Source of the DNA: Fodinibacter sp963800505
GTDB taxonomy: Bacteria; Actinomycetota; Actinomycetes; Actinomycetales; Dermatophilaceae
Assembly: GCA_963800505.1 (NCBI GenBank)
Contig: CAWDBL010000017.1
Coordinates: forward strand, 62,001 to 126,000
DNA length: 64,000 nt
Direction: 5' to 3'
Part shown: piece by piece, positions 1 through 8,530 of the stretch
Layout: each line of letters starts with the position of its first letter
Numbering within the stretch: the first letter of the stretch is position 1
Notes under the pieces: generated by a model
What the model was told of the DNA's origin: nothing
Databases searched by the model: none
The model's input: the letters and a program-made list of their open reading frames with translations, nothing else
Program-made: the position numbers and the translations under genes

Positions 1-120
1 ACCCCGGGCGCACCCCGTGAGGACTACTTCGAGACGCTGGATGCCGTGGGCCGCGGCGCGCCGATGTCGCCCGACGAGCGGGTCGCCTTCATGCTGCAGC
101 ACGACACCTACTGGGTCTGA
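1..120 (+). CDS. C-terminal end of an unidentified protein (5' truncated by window)
   Basis: An open frame runs from the first base to a TGA at 118-120 and gives 39 residues ending in FMLQHDTYWV. Only the tail is present. The acidic, aromatic content and ordinary codon use fit a real coding end. The pattern loosely recalls the tail of cupin-type proteins, but this is a guess. It converges on the isomerase at 191-1027. Confidence 0.5.
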   Translation, partial: TPGAPREDYFETLDAVGRGAPMSPDERVAFMLQHDTYWV

Positions 121-133
121 GCAAGCCGCACCC

Positions 134-173
134 AGAGCGAACCACCCGCCGCCAGTACGGAACTGGTCGCTCT
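134..173. terminator. Imperfect hairpin between convergent genes
   Basis: AGAGCGAACCA at 134-144 pairs with TGGTCGCTCT at 164-173 with one bulged base. It lies between the stop of the truncated plus-strand gene and the minus-strand isomerase stop. There is no clear U-tract on either side, so a terminator role is inferred from position. Confidence 0.35.
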
Positions 174-190
174 CGCAACCACTTCCGCGC

Positions 191-1027
191 TCACGCGCTG
201 GTGGCGAGGTGGAGGCGGGCGTAGGCGAGCGCCTCGGCGAGGTCGAGCTCACGCTGCGCCTCTCCCGCGCGACGGGTCGTCACCTCGACGACCACGTGGC
301 CGGCATACCCCCCGCCCGCCAGGGTCTCGAGCACCTCCCCGCACGGCTGGGTGCCGCGCCCCGGCACGAGGTGCTCGTCACGCGCCGAGCCCACCCCGTC
401 GGCCAGGTGCAGGTGGCGCAGACGCGGGCCGAGCCGTCGCACCATCTCCATGGCGTCGGAGCCGGAGGTCGAGGTGTGCGACAGGTCGAGCGTCACGTGG
501 TCGTAGGGCTGCGGCACCGGGTCCCAGTGCGGCAGGTAGGCCTCGAGCTCGCGCGAGCGCGGCCCCCGCCACGGGTACATGTTCTCGACCGCGAGCCGGA
601 TGTCGCCGCCCGACCCCCGGCCCGCCACACCCTCGACGAAGTCGCGGGCGTACTCGCGCTGCCACCGGAACGGCGGGTGCAGCACGACGGTGTCGGCCCC
701 GAGCTCGTCGGCCAGCGCCATCGACCGGTCGATCTTCTCCCACGGGTCGGTGCCCCAGACCCGCTGGGTGACCAGCAGCGTCGGCGCGTGCACCGACAGC
801 ACGGGGATGCCGTGCAGCTCGGACAGCGTGCGCAGCGCCCCGGCCTCGCGGGTGAGCGGGTCGGTCCAGACCATGATCTCGACGCCGTCGTAGCCGAGCC
901 GCGCGGCGAGCTCGAAGGCCGCGGCGACGCCCTCGGGGTAGACCGACGCCGTGGACAGGCCGACCTGCGCCCGGGGCACGTCGACCGGACGACCCGCCGC
1001 CGACCCCTGGGCACCGCGTGTGGGCAC
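191..1027 (-). CDS. Sugar phosphate isomerase/epimerase (xylose isomerase-like TIM barrel)
   Basis: The 278-aa protein has the AP_endonuc_2/xylose-isomerase-like fold: VGLSTASVYPE at the first strand, LGYDGVEIMVW, SVHAPTLLV, a metal-site ADTVVLHPPF, LAVENMY, and late HLHLADG and VVVEV strands. Conserved His, Glu and Asp in these strands are the usual divalent-metal ligands. Members act on sugar phosphates or inositol-type substrates; the substrate here is unknown. It begins 3 nt after the stop of the Ppx/GppA gene, so the two are probably co-transcribed. Start: ATG at 1027. Confidence 0.85.
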   Translation of the reverse strand: MPTRGAQGSAAGRPVDVPRAQVGLSTASVYPEGVAAAFELAARLGYDGVEIMVWTDPLTREAGALRTLSELHGIPVLSVHAPTLLVTQRVWGTDPWEKIDRSMALADELGADTVVLHPPFRWQREYARDFVEGVAGRGSGGDIRLAVENMYPWRGPRSRELEAYLPHWDPVPQPYDHVTLDLSHTSTSGSDAMEMVRRLGPRLRHLHLADGVGSARDEHLVPGRGTQPCGEVLETLAGGGYAGHVVVEVTTRRAGEAQRELDLAEALAYARLHLATSA

Positions 1028-1030
1028 GGC

Positions 1031-1957
1031 TCAGCGCATCCTGTCCAGGTGGCGCAGGATGATGCCCTCGCGCAGCGCCCACGGGCAGATCTCGAGGCGG
1101 TCCAGGCCCAGCAGGTCCATCGTCGCCTCGGCCACCACCGCCCCGGCGAGCAGCTGGCGCGAGCGCGACGCCGACACCCCGGGCAGGCCCGACCGCTCGG
1201 CAGCCGTCATCGCGGCGATCTCCGGCAGCCGCGCCGACAGCGCGTGCCGGTCGAGAGCGCGGGCGGCGTACATCCCCTCGGCGCTCGGCGCCGCGCCGCA
1301 GATCCGGGCCAGCGAGCGCATCGTCTTGGAGGTGCCGACGGCGTGGTCGGGGGTGCCGGCCTTGGCCAGGGGCCGCAGCTGGGCGGCGATCGACGCACGC
1401 ACCTGCTTGCGGGCCAGCCGCACCAGCTCGAGCGCGGGCGGGTCGCCGGGCAGCAGGTCGCGAGTGACCCGGCCGGCCCCCAGCGGCAGCGACACCGCCA
1501 CGTCGGGGTCCTCGTCCATGCCCTGGGCGAGCTCGAGGGAGCCGCCACCGATGTCGGCGACGAGCAGGGTGCCGGCCGACCAGCCGAACCAGCGCCGGGC
1601 GGCGAGGAAGGTGAGCCGGGCCTCGTCCTCGCCGCTGAGCACGTCGAGCGAGACGCCGGTGCGCTCGACGACCGCGGCGAGCACGTCGTCGCCGTTGGGG
1701 GCCTCCCGGAGCGCGCTGGTGACGAAGCCGCTGAGGTCCTCGACGCCGGAGTCCTCGGCCACCTCGACGCACTCCTGCACGAAGCGGGCGAGCTGGTCGC
1801 GCCCGGCGTCGGCGATCAGCCCGTCGTCGGTCACGTGCTCCGACAGGCGCAGCTCGATCTTGTGCTTGGACGCCGGCAGCGGCTGGGCGCCGGGGTGCGC
1901 GTCGACGACGAGCAGGTGGACCGTGTTCGATCCGACGTCGATGACCCCGAGGCGCAT
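1031..1957 (-). CDS. Ppx/GppA phosphatase family protein
   Basis: The 308-aa protein belongs to the ASKHA-fold exopolyphosphatase/guanosine pentaphosphatase family. MRLGVIDVGSNTVHLLVVD is the N-terminal phosphate-1 loop and DIGGGSLELAQG the phosphate-2 loop. Length matches the short actinobacterial form that lacks the C-terminal HD region of E. coli Ppx. The family cleaves polyphosphate or (p)ppGpp; which applies cannot be read from sequence. The frame stays open to 2143, but the conserved domain begins at the ATG at 1957, and the extension would overlap the divergent gene. It forms a pair with the isomerase. Confidence 0.9.
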   Translation of the reverse strand: MRLGVIDVGSNTVHLLVVDAHPGAQPLPASKHKIELRLSEHVTDDGLIADAGRDQLARFVQECVEVAEDSGVEDLSGFVTSALREAPNGDDVLAAVVERTGVSLDVLSGEDEARLTFLAARRWFGWSAGTLLVADIGGGSLELAQGMDEDPDVAVSLPLGAGRVTRDLLPGDPPALELVRLARKQVRASIAAQLRPLAKAGTPDHAVGTSKTMRSLARICGAAPSAEGMYAARALDRHALSARLPEIAAMTAAERSGLPGVSASRSRQLLAGAVVAEATMDLLGLDRLEICPWALREGIILRHLDRMR

Positions 1958-2003
1958 GCGCCCAACGTAGTGGCTCGGCGGGTCGGCCCCTAGGGTGGGG
2001 CGC

Positions 2004-3077
2004 GTGCCCGAGACACCGCTCGACATCGCCCGGACCTGGGCCGAGATGGCCGACCCGGCCAACCCCGGCCAGCGGTTCCGGGTCGACCTCACCTGGCTCA
2101 CGTCGAGCTGGACGTGCATCTTCGGCGCGGGCTGCAAGGGCATCTACGCCGACCGCCCCGACGACGGATGCTGCACCCTCGGGGCGCACTTCACCGACGA
2201 CGACGACGTCGAGCGCGTGCAGGCCGTGGTGGCCGAGCTCGGCGAGGACGAGTGGCAGATGCACCCGGGTCGCGGGCGCTACGGCGAGAAGGACCCCGCC
2301 CGGCTCAAGGCCTGGACCGAGAAGGAGGACGGCGCCCGCAAGACCAAGGTCGTGCAGGGCGCCTGCATCTTCCTCAACCGGCCCGGCTTCCCGGCCGGCG
2401 CCGGGTGCGCGCTGCACCAGCACGCGGTGCTCACCGGTCGGCCGCCGCACGAGGCGAAGCCCGACGTGTGCTGGCAGCTGCCGATCCGCCGCTCCTATCG
2501 AACCGTCGAGCGCCCTGACGACACGTCCTACCTCGAGGTGACGATCGCCGAGTACGACCGCCGGGGCTGGGGCCCGGGCGGCCACGACCTCGACTGGTAC
2601 TGCTCCGCCAACACCGAGGCCCACGTGGGCGCCGAGCCGGTCTACCGCAGCAACCGGGCCGAGCTCACCGCGCTGATGGGCGAGGAGGGCTACGCCCAGC
2701 TGGTGCTGCGCTGCGAGGCCCACCTCGACACCGTGAAGCGGGCCCGCTCGGCCGGTGCCCGCCAGCTGATCCCGTTGCTCGTGCACCCGGCCACGGTGGC
2801 GGCCGGCACGGTGGGCGGCCGGCGCACCCGGGTCCCCCGCAAGCGCACGGCACCCGTGCCCGGTGCCAACGAGGCGGCGCACCCCGTGCCGCCGGCCAAG
2901 GGCACCCGGGCGGCGAAGAGGTCCGCGACGACCACGGCGTCGAACACCAAGGTGTCAAGCACCAAGGCAGCCGCCACCAAGCCCACGGCCAAGCCGACGG
3001 CCAAGCCGGCCAAGGCCCCGGCCAAGCCGGCTCCCAAGGCACCCGCCAAGTCGTCGAAGTCGCGCCGCTCGTCGTGA
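2004..3077 (+). CDS. Cys-rich conserved protein with Lys/Ala/Pro-rich tail
   Basis: About 357 aa. The first ~250 residues hold a Cys-rich core (CIFGAGCKGIY, DGCCTLGAHF, GACIFL, GAGCALHQHA, DVCWQLP, WYCSAN, LRCEAH) that could bind metal or a cluster. The last ~90 residues are low complexity, rich in Lys, Ala, Pro and Thr, with repeated KPTAKP/APAKP units like histone H1-type tails. GTG 2004 is chosen because AGGGTG lies about 6 nt upstream; GTG 1995 is possible. The stop overlaps the methyltransferase start (GTGA). No function is assigned. Confidence 0.75.
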   Translation: MPETPLDIARTWAEMADPANPGQRFRVDLTWLTSSWTCIFGAGCKGIYADRPDDGCCTLGAHFTDDDDVERVQAVVAELGEDEWQMHPGRGRYGEKDPARLKAWTEKEDGARKTKVVQGACIFLNRPGFPAGAGCALHQHAVLTGRPPHEAKPDVCWQLPIRRSYRTVERPDDTSYLEVTIAEYDRRGWGPGGHDLDWYCSANTEAHVGAEPVYRSNRAELTALMGEEGYAQLVLRCEAHLDTVKRARSAGARQLIPLLVHPATVAAGTVGGRRTRVPRKRTAPVPGANEAAHPVPPAKGTRAAKRSATTTASNTKVSSTKAAATKPTAKPTAKPAKAPAKPAPKAPAKSSKSRRSS

Positions 3078-3775
3078 TCCGCAGCCCCAACATCTGGGAC
3101 TCCCCCGAGGTCTACGAGCTCGAGAACCTGGCGTCCGACCGGGCCGGTGTCATCGACACCACGATCGACGCGCTGCACCCCCTGCGCGGGGCGGATGTCG
3201 TCGACATCGGTTGCGGCACAGGCTTCCACCTCCCCCGCTTCGCCGCTCTTGGCGCACGGGTGGTCGGGGTCGAGCCGCACCTGCCGCTGGTGCACCGCGC
3301 CCGACGGCGGCTGACCGCGGGCGGCGAGCACACGGCATCCGTGCTCGCCGGTGATGCCGAGGCGCTGCCTCTGGCCGACGCCAGTGTCGATGTGGTGCAC
3401 GCACGGTGGGCCTACTTCTTCGGCGCCGGGTGCGAACCTGGCCTCGCCGAGGTCGCCCGGGTGCTGCGTCCGGGCGGCATCGCCGTCGTGGTCGACAACG
3501 ACGTCACCCGGTCGACGTTCGGCGCCTGGTTCCGGCGTGCCTATCCCGCGTACGATCCGGTTGCGGTGCAGCGGTTTTGGGACCGCCACGGGTTCACGAC
3601 CGAGCACCTGACCATCGAGTGGACCTTCGACCGCCGCGACGACCTGGATGCCGTGGCGCGCATCGAGCTCCCACCCGCGGTGGCCGACGACGTGCTCGCC
3701 GCGCACGACGGCCGCTCCGTCGACTACGCCGTGACCCTGCGCTGGAGACGGTTCGCACAGCCTGCGGTGGTGTGA
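3074..3775 (+). CDS. Class I SAM-dependent methyltransferase
   Basis: The 233-aa protein has Rossmann methyltransferase motifs: VVDIGCGTGFHLP (motif I, SAM glycine loop), VVGVEPHLPLV (acidic strand 2), AGDAEALPLADASVDVV (motif II/III) and VLRPGGIAVVV (motif IV/V). This is the Methyltransf_11 pattern. The acceptor is unknown. GTG 3074 overlaps the TGA of the Cys-rich gene by 4 nt, indicating translational coupling. Confidence 0.85.
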   Translation: MIRSPNIWDSPEVYELENLASDRAGVIDTTIDALHPLRGADVVDIGCGTGFHLPRFAALGARVVGVEPHLPLVHRARRRLTAGGEHTASVLAGDAEALPLADASVDVVHARWAYFFGAGCEPGLAEVARVLRPGGIAVVVDNDVTRSTFGAWFRRAYPAYDPVAVQRFWDRHGFTTEHLTIEWTFDRRDDLDAVARIELPPAVADDVLAAHDGRSVDYAVTLRWRRFAQPAVV

Positions 3776-3855
3776 GGACGATCCCAAACCGGCAACGCGG
3801 CCGACACGGCGGTGGGACGATGGAAACCGAAACCAGACCGGCCGGGAGGACGACG

Positions 3856-5301
3856 GTGAGCACGAAGGTCGGCACCGACACTGCCAGTGCCGTCACCGTT
3901 CCCATCACCGGGATGACGTGCGACTCCTGCGAGAAGCGGGTCACCCGTGCCCTGCGCCGCGTGCCCGGGGTCACCTCGGTGAGCGTCTCCGCCGTCCGGG
4001 GCACCGCGACCATCACCGGGGACGGCCCCCTCGACCGCGCCCAGATCGACGCCGCCATCCGCTACGCCGGCTACGAACCGGCCACGGCACCGTGGCTCTC
4101 GCCCGACCTCACCGTGTGGCGCACCGTGCTCGCAGCCGCCGTGGCCGTGGCCGCCGTCGCCGTGGTGATCTCCGTGCTCGGCCCGGCCGACATCACCTCT
4201 CGGCTCTCCGACCCATCGACCGGCGGCCTGCTCCTCGTGCTCGTCCTGGGCCTCACCGCCGGGCTCTCCACGTGCATGGCCATGGTCGGCGGCCTGGTGC
4301 TCGGGTTCTCGGCATCGCACGCTGCCCGCCTCGCCGCGCGCGGTGAGACCTCGCTCTCCTTCGCCACGCGGATGCGGCCGCAGCTCGCGTTCAACGCCGG
4401 CCGGGTCGTCGGCTTCGGCGTCCTCGGTGCCCTGCTCGGTGCCGTCGGCTCGACGATGAGCCTGCCCACCCGGGTGACCGGCCTGCTGGTGCTGGCCGTC
4501 GCAGTGGTCATGTTGCTGCTCGGCATCCGGCTCACCGGGGTGTCGCCGCGTGCGGCCGCCTGGTCGCCGAGGCTTCCGGCCGGGCTCGGGCGGGTGCTCG
4601 GCATCGAGGGCGCGGCCGATGCCGGCTACAGCCACTGGCGCACCGCCCTGGTCGGCGCCGCCACCTTCCTGCTGCCCTGTGGCTTCACCCAGGCCGCACA
4701 GGTCTACGCCCTCTCGACCGCGTCGCCGGTGCAGGCGGGGGCCATCATGGCGACCTTCGCCCTGGGCACCACCCCCGGGTTGCTGGCGCTGGGGTCGGTG
4801 CCCGAGCTCACCACCGGTCGGCGCCAGGCCACCGTGCTGCGCGTCGTCGGGGTGCTCGTCCTCGCCTTCGCCCTGCTCAACGTCTCGAGCGGGCTGAACC
4901 TGCTGGGGCTCACCGGAGGATCAGCCTCGGCGGCCGCGACGTCGGCGGCGACCGCGCGCACGGCATCCGCCAACGTCACCGTCAGCGACGGCGTGCAGAC
5001 CGTGCGGATGACGCAGGGACCGGACGGCTACGAGCCCGCCGACACCGTGCTCTACGCCGGGATGCCGACGACCTGGCTCATCGAGGGCACCTCGCAGTTC
5101 AGCTGCAGCGCGGCCTTGCGGGTGCCCGACCTGGGCGTCGCGGTCAACCTCGCCGAGGGTGAGAACACCGTGCCGCTACCGGCGATGAAGGCCGGGACGG
5201 TGCACTTCACCTGCGCCATGGGGATGTACTCGGGCAACCTGCTCGCCGTCGAGCCGCCGCCCGCAGCCGCCCCCACGCCGAGCACGCCCGCCGCCGGCTG
5301 A
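3856..5301 (+). CDS. HMA - TauE/SafE (UreH-like) membrane - cupredoxin fusion, probable copper-handling protein
   Basis: About 481 aa with three parts. Residues ~12-78 are a heavy-metal-associated domain with GMTCDSC (Cys22, Cys25). Residues ~90-365 are a multi-helix membrane domain of the DsbD/UreH-like TauE/SafE type with MAMVGGLVLG and LPCGFTQAAQ. Residues ~385-470 form a cupredoxin-like domain with SQFSCSAALRVP and VHFTCAMGMYSG. The domains suggest membrane movement or sequestration of Cu(I), exposing the cupredoxin outside. GTG 3856 follows GGGAGG at good spacing; an ATG at 3820 is the alternative. No metal regulator adjoins it. Confidence 0.85.
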   Translation: MSTKVGTDTASAVTVPITGMTCDSCEKRVTRALRRVPGVTSVSVSAVRGTATITGDGPLDRAQIDAAIRYAGYEPATAPWLSPDLTVWRTVLAAAVAVAAVAVVISVLGPADITSRLSDPSTGGLLLVLVLGLTAGLSTCMAMVGGLVLGFSASHAARLAARGETSLSFATRMRPQLAFNAGRVVGFGVLGALLGAVGSTMSLPTRVTGLLVLAVAVVMLLLGIRLTGVSPRAAAWSPRLPAGLGRVLGIEGAADAGYSHWRTALVGAATFLLPCGFTQAAQVYALSTASPVQAGAIMATFALGTTPGLLALGSVPELTTGRRQATVLRVVGVLVLAFALLNVSSGLNLLGLTGGSASAAATSAATARTASANVTVSDGVQTVRMTQGPDGYEPADTVLYAGMPTTWLIEGTSQFSCSAALRVPDLGVAVNLAEGENTVPLPAMKAGTVHFTCAMGMYSGNLLAVEPPPAAAPTPSTPAAG

Positions 5302-5318
5302 GCAGTGACGGCTGACCG

Positions 5319-5400
5319 TGCCTGACAACAGGCAGTGGGCCAGCGAGGGCGCGGGCGCCACGCTCGGCGCAGGCCGCACAGGTGCCAACTGCCGGTTGGC
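5319..5400. terminator. Pair of small hairpins between convergent genes
   Basis: TGCCTG/CAGGCA with loop ACAA (5319-5334) and GCCAAC/GTTGGC with loop TGCCG (5384-5400) lie between the copper-protein stop and the opposing gene at 5434. Neither has a U-tract. They are candidate terminators for both directions by position only. Confidence 0.35.
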
Positions 5401-5433
5401 GTGAACGGTGCTCCGCTCCGGGACGCCTCGCGG

Positions 5434-5949
5434 TCAGCAGTCGAAGACCGACCAGCACAGGTGGTTGCGCCGCCGCTGGTCGTCGAGCACCAGCTCGCGC
5501 ACGGCCGCGGGCAGCTGCTCGCGCTGCCACCGGCACTCGCGCCGCCCGGCGGCCAACGCCTCGTCCGCCGAGGCGGCGGCGCGCACGGCCTTGATCGCGT
5601 AGGCGGCCGCCCCGAGGTCGTGCGCCGCGACGTGCGCGACGGCTCCGGCCTGGCCGGCGGCGTAGGCCGCGTGCCGTGCCGCTCCGGTCAGGTCGCGGGC
5701 TGCGCCCATCGCATGCCCGCCTGCCTCGCGAGCCTGCATCATCGACAGCTCGCTGCGCACCCATGCACGGGCCGCACCGATCGCCGCGCGCGGCCGGCGG
5801 TCGTCGGGCCGGTCGGCCTCGAAGAGGGGCAGCACGTGCTCGGCGCACTCGGCCGCCCACAGCGCCAGCAGGTGGTGGTCGGCATCGGTGAGGGTGCCGC
5901 CGCGCCGGATGGTCACCAGCCGCGGGTCGGGCTCGGTCGGCAGGATCAC
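5434..5949 (-). CDS. Imm-5-like putative immunity protein
   Basis: A 171-aa, mostly helical, Ala-rich protein. The ending CRWQREQLPAAVRELVLD, then a conserved Asn/Cys/Trp tail, matches proteins named putative immunity protein (Imm-5-like). Such proteins can neutralise polymorphic toxins, but many occur without a toxin, as here: the next gene, nadC, starts its stop codon 18 nt away and is unrelated. The immunity role is inferred only from family naming. Start: ATG at 5949. Confidence 0.6.
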   Translation of the reverse strand: MILPTEPDPRLVTIRRGGTLTDADHHLLALWAAECAEHVLPLFEADRPDDRRPRAAIGAARAWVRSELSMMQAREAGGHAMGAARDLTGAARHAAYAAGQAGAVAHVAAHDLGAAAYAIKAVRAAASADEALAAGRRECRWQREQLPAAVRELVLDDQRRRNHLCWSVFDC

Positions 5950-5967
5950 TGCGCCCCCTCCGCTCGG

Positions 5968-6849
5968 TCAGCCGGCCCCAGGGTCGAGGTCGAGTGCGAT
6001 GTCGAGGATCGGCGAGGAGTGCGTGAGCCCACCGACCGACAGGTAGTCGACACCCGTCGCGGCGTACGCGGCCGCCACCGCGAGCGTCAGGTTGCCCGTC
6101 GCCTCGATCTCGACCGACTCCCCCGTGTCGCGCACGGCATCCACCGTCTCATGCAACAGCTCGGGAGTCATGTTGTCGCACAACAGGAACCGCGCCCCGG
6201 CGCCCACCGACTCGACCGCCTCGGCCGTCGTCGTGACCTCCACCTGGATCGCCACGTCGGGAAAGGTCCGCCGCACCGCCTCGTAGGCCGCCGTCAGCCC
6301 CCCGGCAGCCAGCTTGTGGTTGTCCTTGATCATCGCGACGTCGTACAGGCCCATCCGCTTGTTCGTGCCCCCGCCGCAGCGCACCGCGTACTTCTCGAGC
6401 GCCCGCATCCCCGGTGTCGTCTTGCGGGTGTCGAGCACCATCGCGCCCGACCCCTCGAGCACGTCGGCCCAGCGCCTGGTGTGCGTCGCCACCCCCGAGG
6501 TGCGCGACAGGATGTTCAGGACCGTCCGCTCGGCCACCAGGGTGGTGCGCGTCGCCCCGCGCAGGGTCGCGAGGTGGTCGCCGCGCACGACCCGGATGCC
6601 GTCCTCGACCAGCAGCTCGACGCCCACCACCCCCGACCCGAGCCGCGCCGCCACGGCATCCAGCACGAGGGCGACCACCGGCAGGCCGGCGACCACGCCG
6701 TCGGCCCGCGAAACGAGGTGCGACACCGACACCTGGGATGCCGGGATGGTCGCCATCGTCGTGACGTCGGTGCCCGTCGAGAGGTCCTCGTCGAGGGCCC
6801 GCTCGACGAGCAGCGCGGCGTCGGCAGTGGGGAATCCGAAGTCGCTCAC
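5968..6849 (-). CDS. nadC: Nicotinate-nucleotide pyrophosphorylase (carboxylating)
   Basis: A 293-aa quinolinate phosphoribosyltransferase: converts quinolinate and PRPP to nicotinate mononucleotide in NAD synthesis. Seen: the N-terminal LLVERALDEDLSTGTDVTT, LNILSRTSGVATHTR, the substrate-site TRKTTPGMRALEKYAVRCGG, HNGL-like KDNHKLAAGG, VEVTTTAEA, LLCDNM and SVGGLTHS. GTG at 6849 overlaps the nadB TGA (GTGA); a longer frame to 6927 runs into nadB. It is the third gene of a panC-nadB-nadC run. No nadA is in the window. Confidence 0.95.
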   Translation of the reverse strand: MSDFGFPTADAALLVERALDEDLSTGTDVTTMATIPASQVSVSHLVSRADGVVAGLPVVALVLDAVAARLGSGVVGVELLVEDGIRVVRGDHLATLRGATRTTLVAERTVLNILSRTSGVATHTRRWADVLEGSGAMVLDTRKTTPGMRALEKYAVRCGGGTNKRMGLYDVAMIKDNHKLAAGGLTAAYEAVRRTFPDVAIQVEVTTTAEAVESVGAGARFLLCDNMTPELLHETVDAVRDTGESVEIEATGNLTLAVAAAYAATGVDYLSVGGLTHSSPILDIALDLDPGAG

Positions 6850-8525
6850 GCCAGGACCTCCACCGGCCGCTCGGTGACGACGAGCCCCCCGCCGGCCGGC
6901 CGGGTCGTCGTGAGGTGGGTGAGCCATCGGGCGTCGTCGCGCTCGGGGAAGTCGGAGCGCACGTGCCCACCCCGGGTCTCCTCGCGCCGGTGGGCGACGG
7001 TCGCCAGGGCCTGCCCGAGGTGCAGCAGGTTGGTGGTCTCCCAGGTGGCCGGGCCGGGCTCGGCCGTGCTCGGCGGCAACGCCGCCAGGGCGGCGAGCGC
7101 CTCGAGCGCACCAGCCGTCGAGGCGGCCGACCGCACCGGCCCCGAGCCCCGCGTCATCGCGCGCTGCACGTCGAGGCGGTACGAGGCGTCGAGCACCGCT
7201 GCGTCACCGGCATCGGATGCCGGTGTGCGCAGCGGCAGCTCGCCCGCGGCGAAGCGCGTGGTGACGTCGTCGGCGATGCGGTGCGCGAAGACCAGGCCCT
7301 CGAGCAGGGAGTTGGACGCGAGCCGGTTGGCGCCGTGGACGCCGGTGCACGAGCACTCACCGCAGGCGTAGAGGCCCTCGACCGAGGAGCGGCCGAGCAG
7401 GTCGGCCTCGACCCCGCCGGACGCGTAGTGCTGGGCCGGCGCCACCGGCAGCAGCTCGGTCGCGGGGTCGAACCCGAGCTCGCGGCAGCGGGCCACGATC
7501 GACGGGAACCGCCGCTCGAGGAACGCACCCCCGAGGTGCCGGGCGTCGAGCCACACGTGCTCGACCTGCTGGTCGCGCATCACGTCGAGGATCGCCCGGG
7601 CCACGACGTCGCGGGGGGCGAGGTCGGCCAGCTCGTGCCGGTCCTGCATGAACCGCACCCCCGCCCCGTCGACGAGGAAGGCGCCCTCGCCGCGCACCGC
7701 CTCGGAGATCAGCGGCTGCTGGCCGGTGGAGCCCTCGCCGAGGAACAGCACCGTCGGGTGGAACTGCACGAACTCGAGGTCGGTCACCCGGGCACCGGCG
7801 CGCAGCGCGGCCGCCATGCCGTCACCGGTCGCGACCGGCGGGTTGGTGGTGGAGGTGTAGATCTGGCCCAGGCCACCGGTGGCGAGCACGACCGCCCGCC
7901 CGTAGGCCGCGCCGACGCCGTCGACCTGGCCCTCGCCGATGACGTGCAGGGTCACCCCGCACACCGCGCCGTCGTCGGCGGTGAGCAGGTCGACGACCAG
8001 CGCGTGCTCGACGACCTCGATGCCGGGGTCGTCGACGACCCGGTGCAGCGCGGCGATGAGGGCGCGCGAGATCTCGGCGCCGGTGGCGTCGCCCCCGGCG
8101 TGCGCGATCCGGTCGCGGTGGTGACCGCCCTCGCGGGTCAGCTTGATCTCGCCCTCGGCGTCGCGGTCGAACTCGGCTCCCAGCGCCACGAGCTCGCGCA
8201 CCCGCTCCGGCCCCTCGGTCACCAGGATGCGCACCGCCTCGGGATCGCACAGCCCGACCCCGGCCACCAGGGTGTCGTCGAGGTGCTCCTGCGGTGTGTC
8301 CTCGGGGTCGAGGGCCGCGGCGATGCCGCCCTGCGCCCACTCCGTCGACCCGGCGGAGAGCACCGTCTTGGTCACCAGCAGCACCCGGTCGACCCGCTCG
8401 CGCAGCCGCAGGGCGCAGGTGAGCCCGGCGATGCCGGAGCCGACCACGACGACGTCGGCGCTGGTGGTCCAGCCCGGTGCGCGGGCACTGAGGCGACGGG
8501 GCAGCGCGACGGGCGCGACCGGCAT
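6846..8525 (-). CDS. nadB: L-aspartate oxidase
   Basis: About 559 aa. FAD-dependent oxidation of L-aspartate to iminoaspartate, the first step of de novo NAD synthesis. The N-terminus has the dinucleotide loop VVVVGSGIAGLTCALRL. Succinate-dehydrogenase-family features follow: STEWAQGGIAAAL, GGHHRDRIAHAGGDATG, VLATGGLGQIYTSTTNP, LVDGAGVRF, PAQHYASGGVEADL and GECSCTGVHGANRLASNSLLEG. ATG 8525 is preferred because GAGG lies about 10 nt before it; a GTG at 8534 would overlap the panC stop. It sits between panC and nadC. Confidence 0.95.
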   Translation of the reverse strand: MPVAPVALPRRLSARAPGWTTSADVVVVGSGIAGLTCALRLRERVDRVLLVTKTVLSAGSTEWAQGGIAAALDPEDTPQEHLDDTLVAGVGLCDPEAVRILVTEGPERVRELVALGAEFDRDAEGEIKLTREGGHHRDRIAHAGGDATGAEISRALIAALHRVVDDPGIEVVEHALVVDLLTADDGAVCGVTLHVIGEGQVDGVGAAYGRAVVLATGGLGQIYTSTTNPPVATGDGMAAALRAGARVTDLEFVQFHPTVLFLGEGSTGQQPLISEAVRGEGAFLVDGAGVRFMQDRHELADLAPRDVVARAILDVMRDQQVEHVWLDARHLGGAFLERRFPSIVARCRELGFDPATELLPVAPAQHYASGGVEADLLGRSSVEGLYACGECSCTGVHGANRLASNSLLEGLVFAHRIADDVTTRFAAGELPLRTPASDAGDAAVLDASYRLDVQRAMTRGSGPVRSAASTAGALEALAALAALPPSTAEPGPATWETTNLLHLGQALATVAHRREETRGGHVRSDFPERDDARWLTHLTTTRPAGGGLVVTERPVEVLA

Positions 8526-8530
8526 CCGGC

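Noticed and set aside
17..1993. A 658-codon plus-strand open frame
   Set aside because: Overlaps the isomerase and Ppx/GppA genes antisense; codon-position pattern and motifs support the minus-strand genes.
2004..3077. Histone-like DNA-binding protein
   Set aside because: Only the tail is Lys/Ala/Pro-rich; the main body is a Cys-rich domain of another kind.
5434..5949. Part of a contact-dependent toxin/immunity locus
   Set aside because: No toxin, secretion or Rhs-type gene nearby; neighbours are copper and NAD genes.
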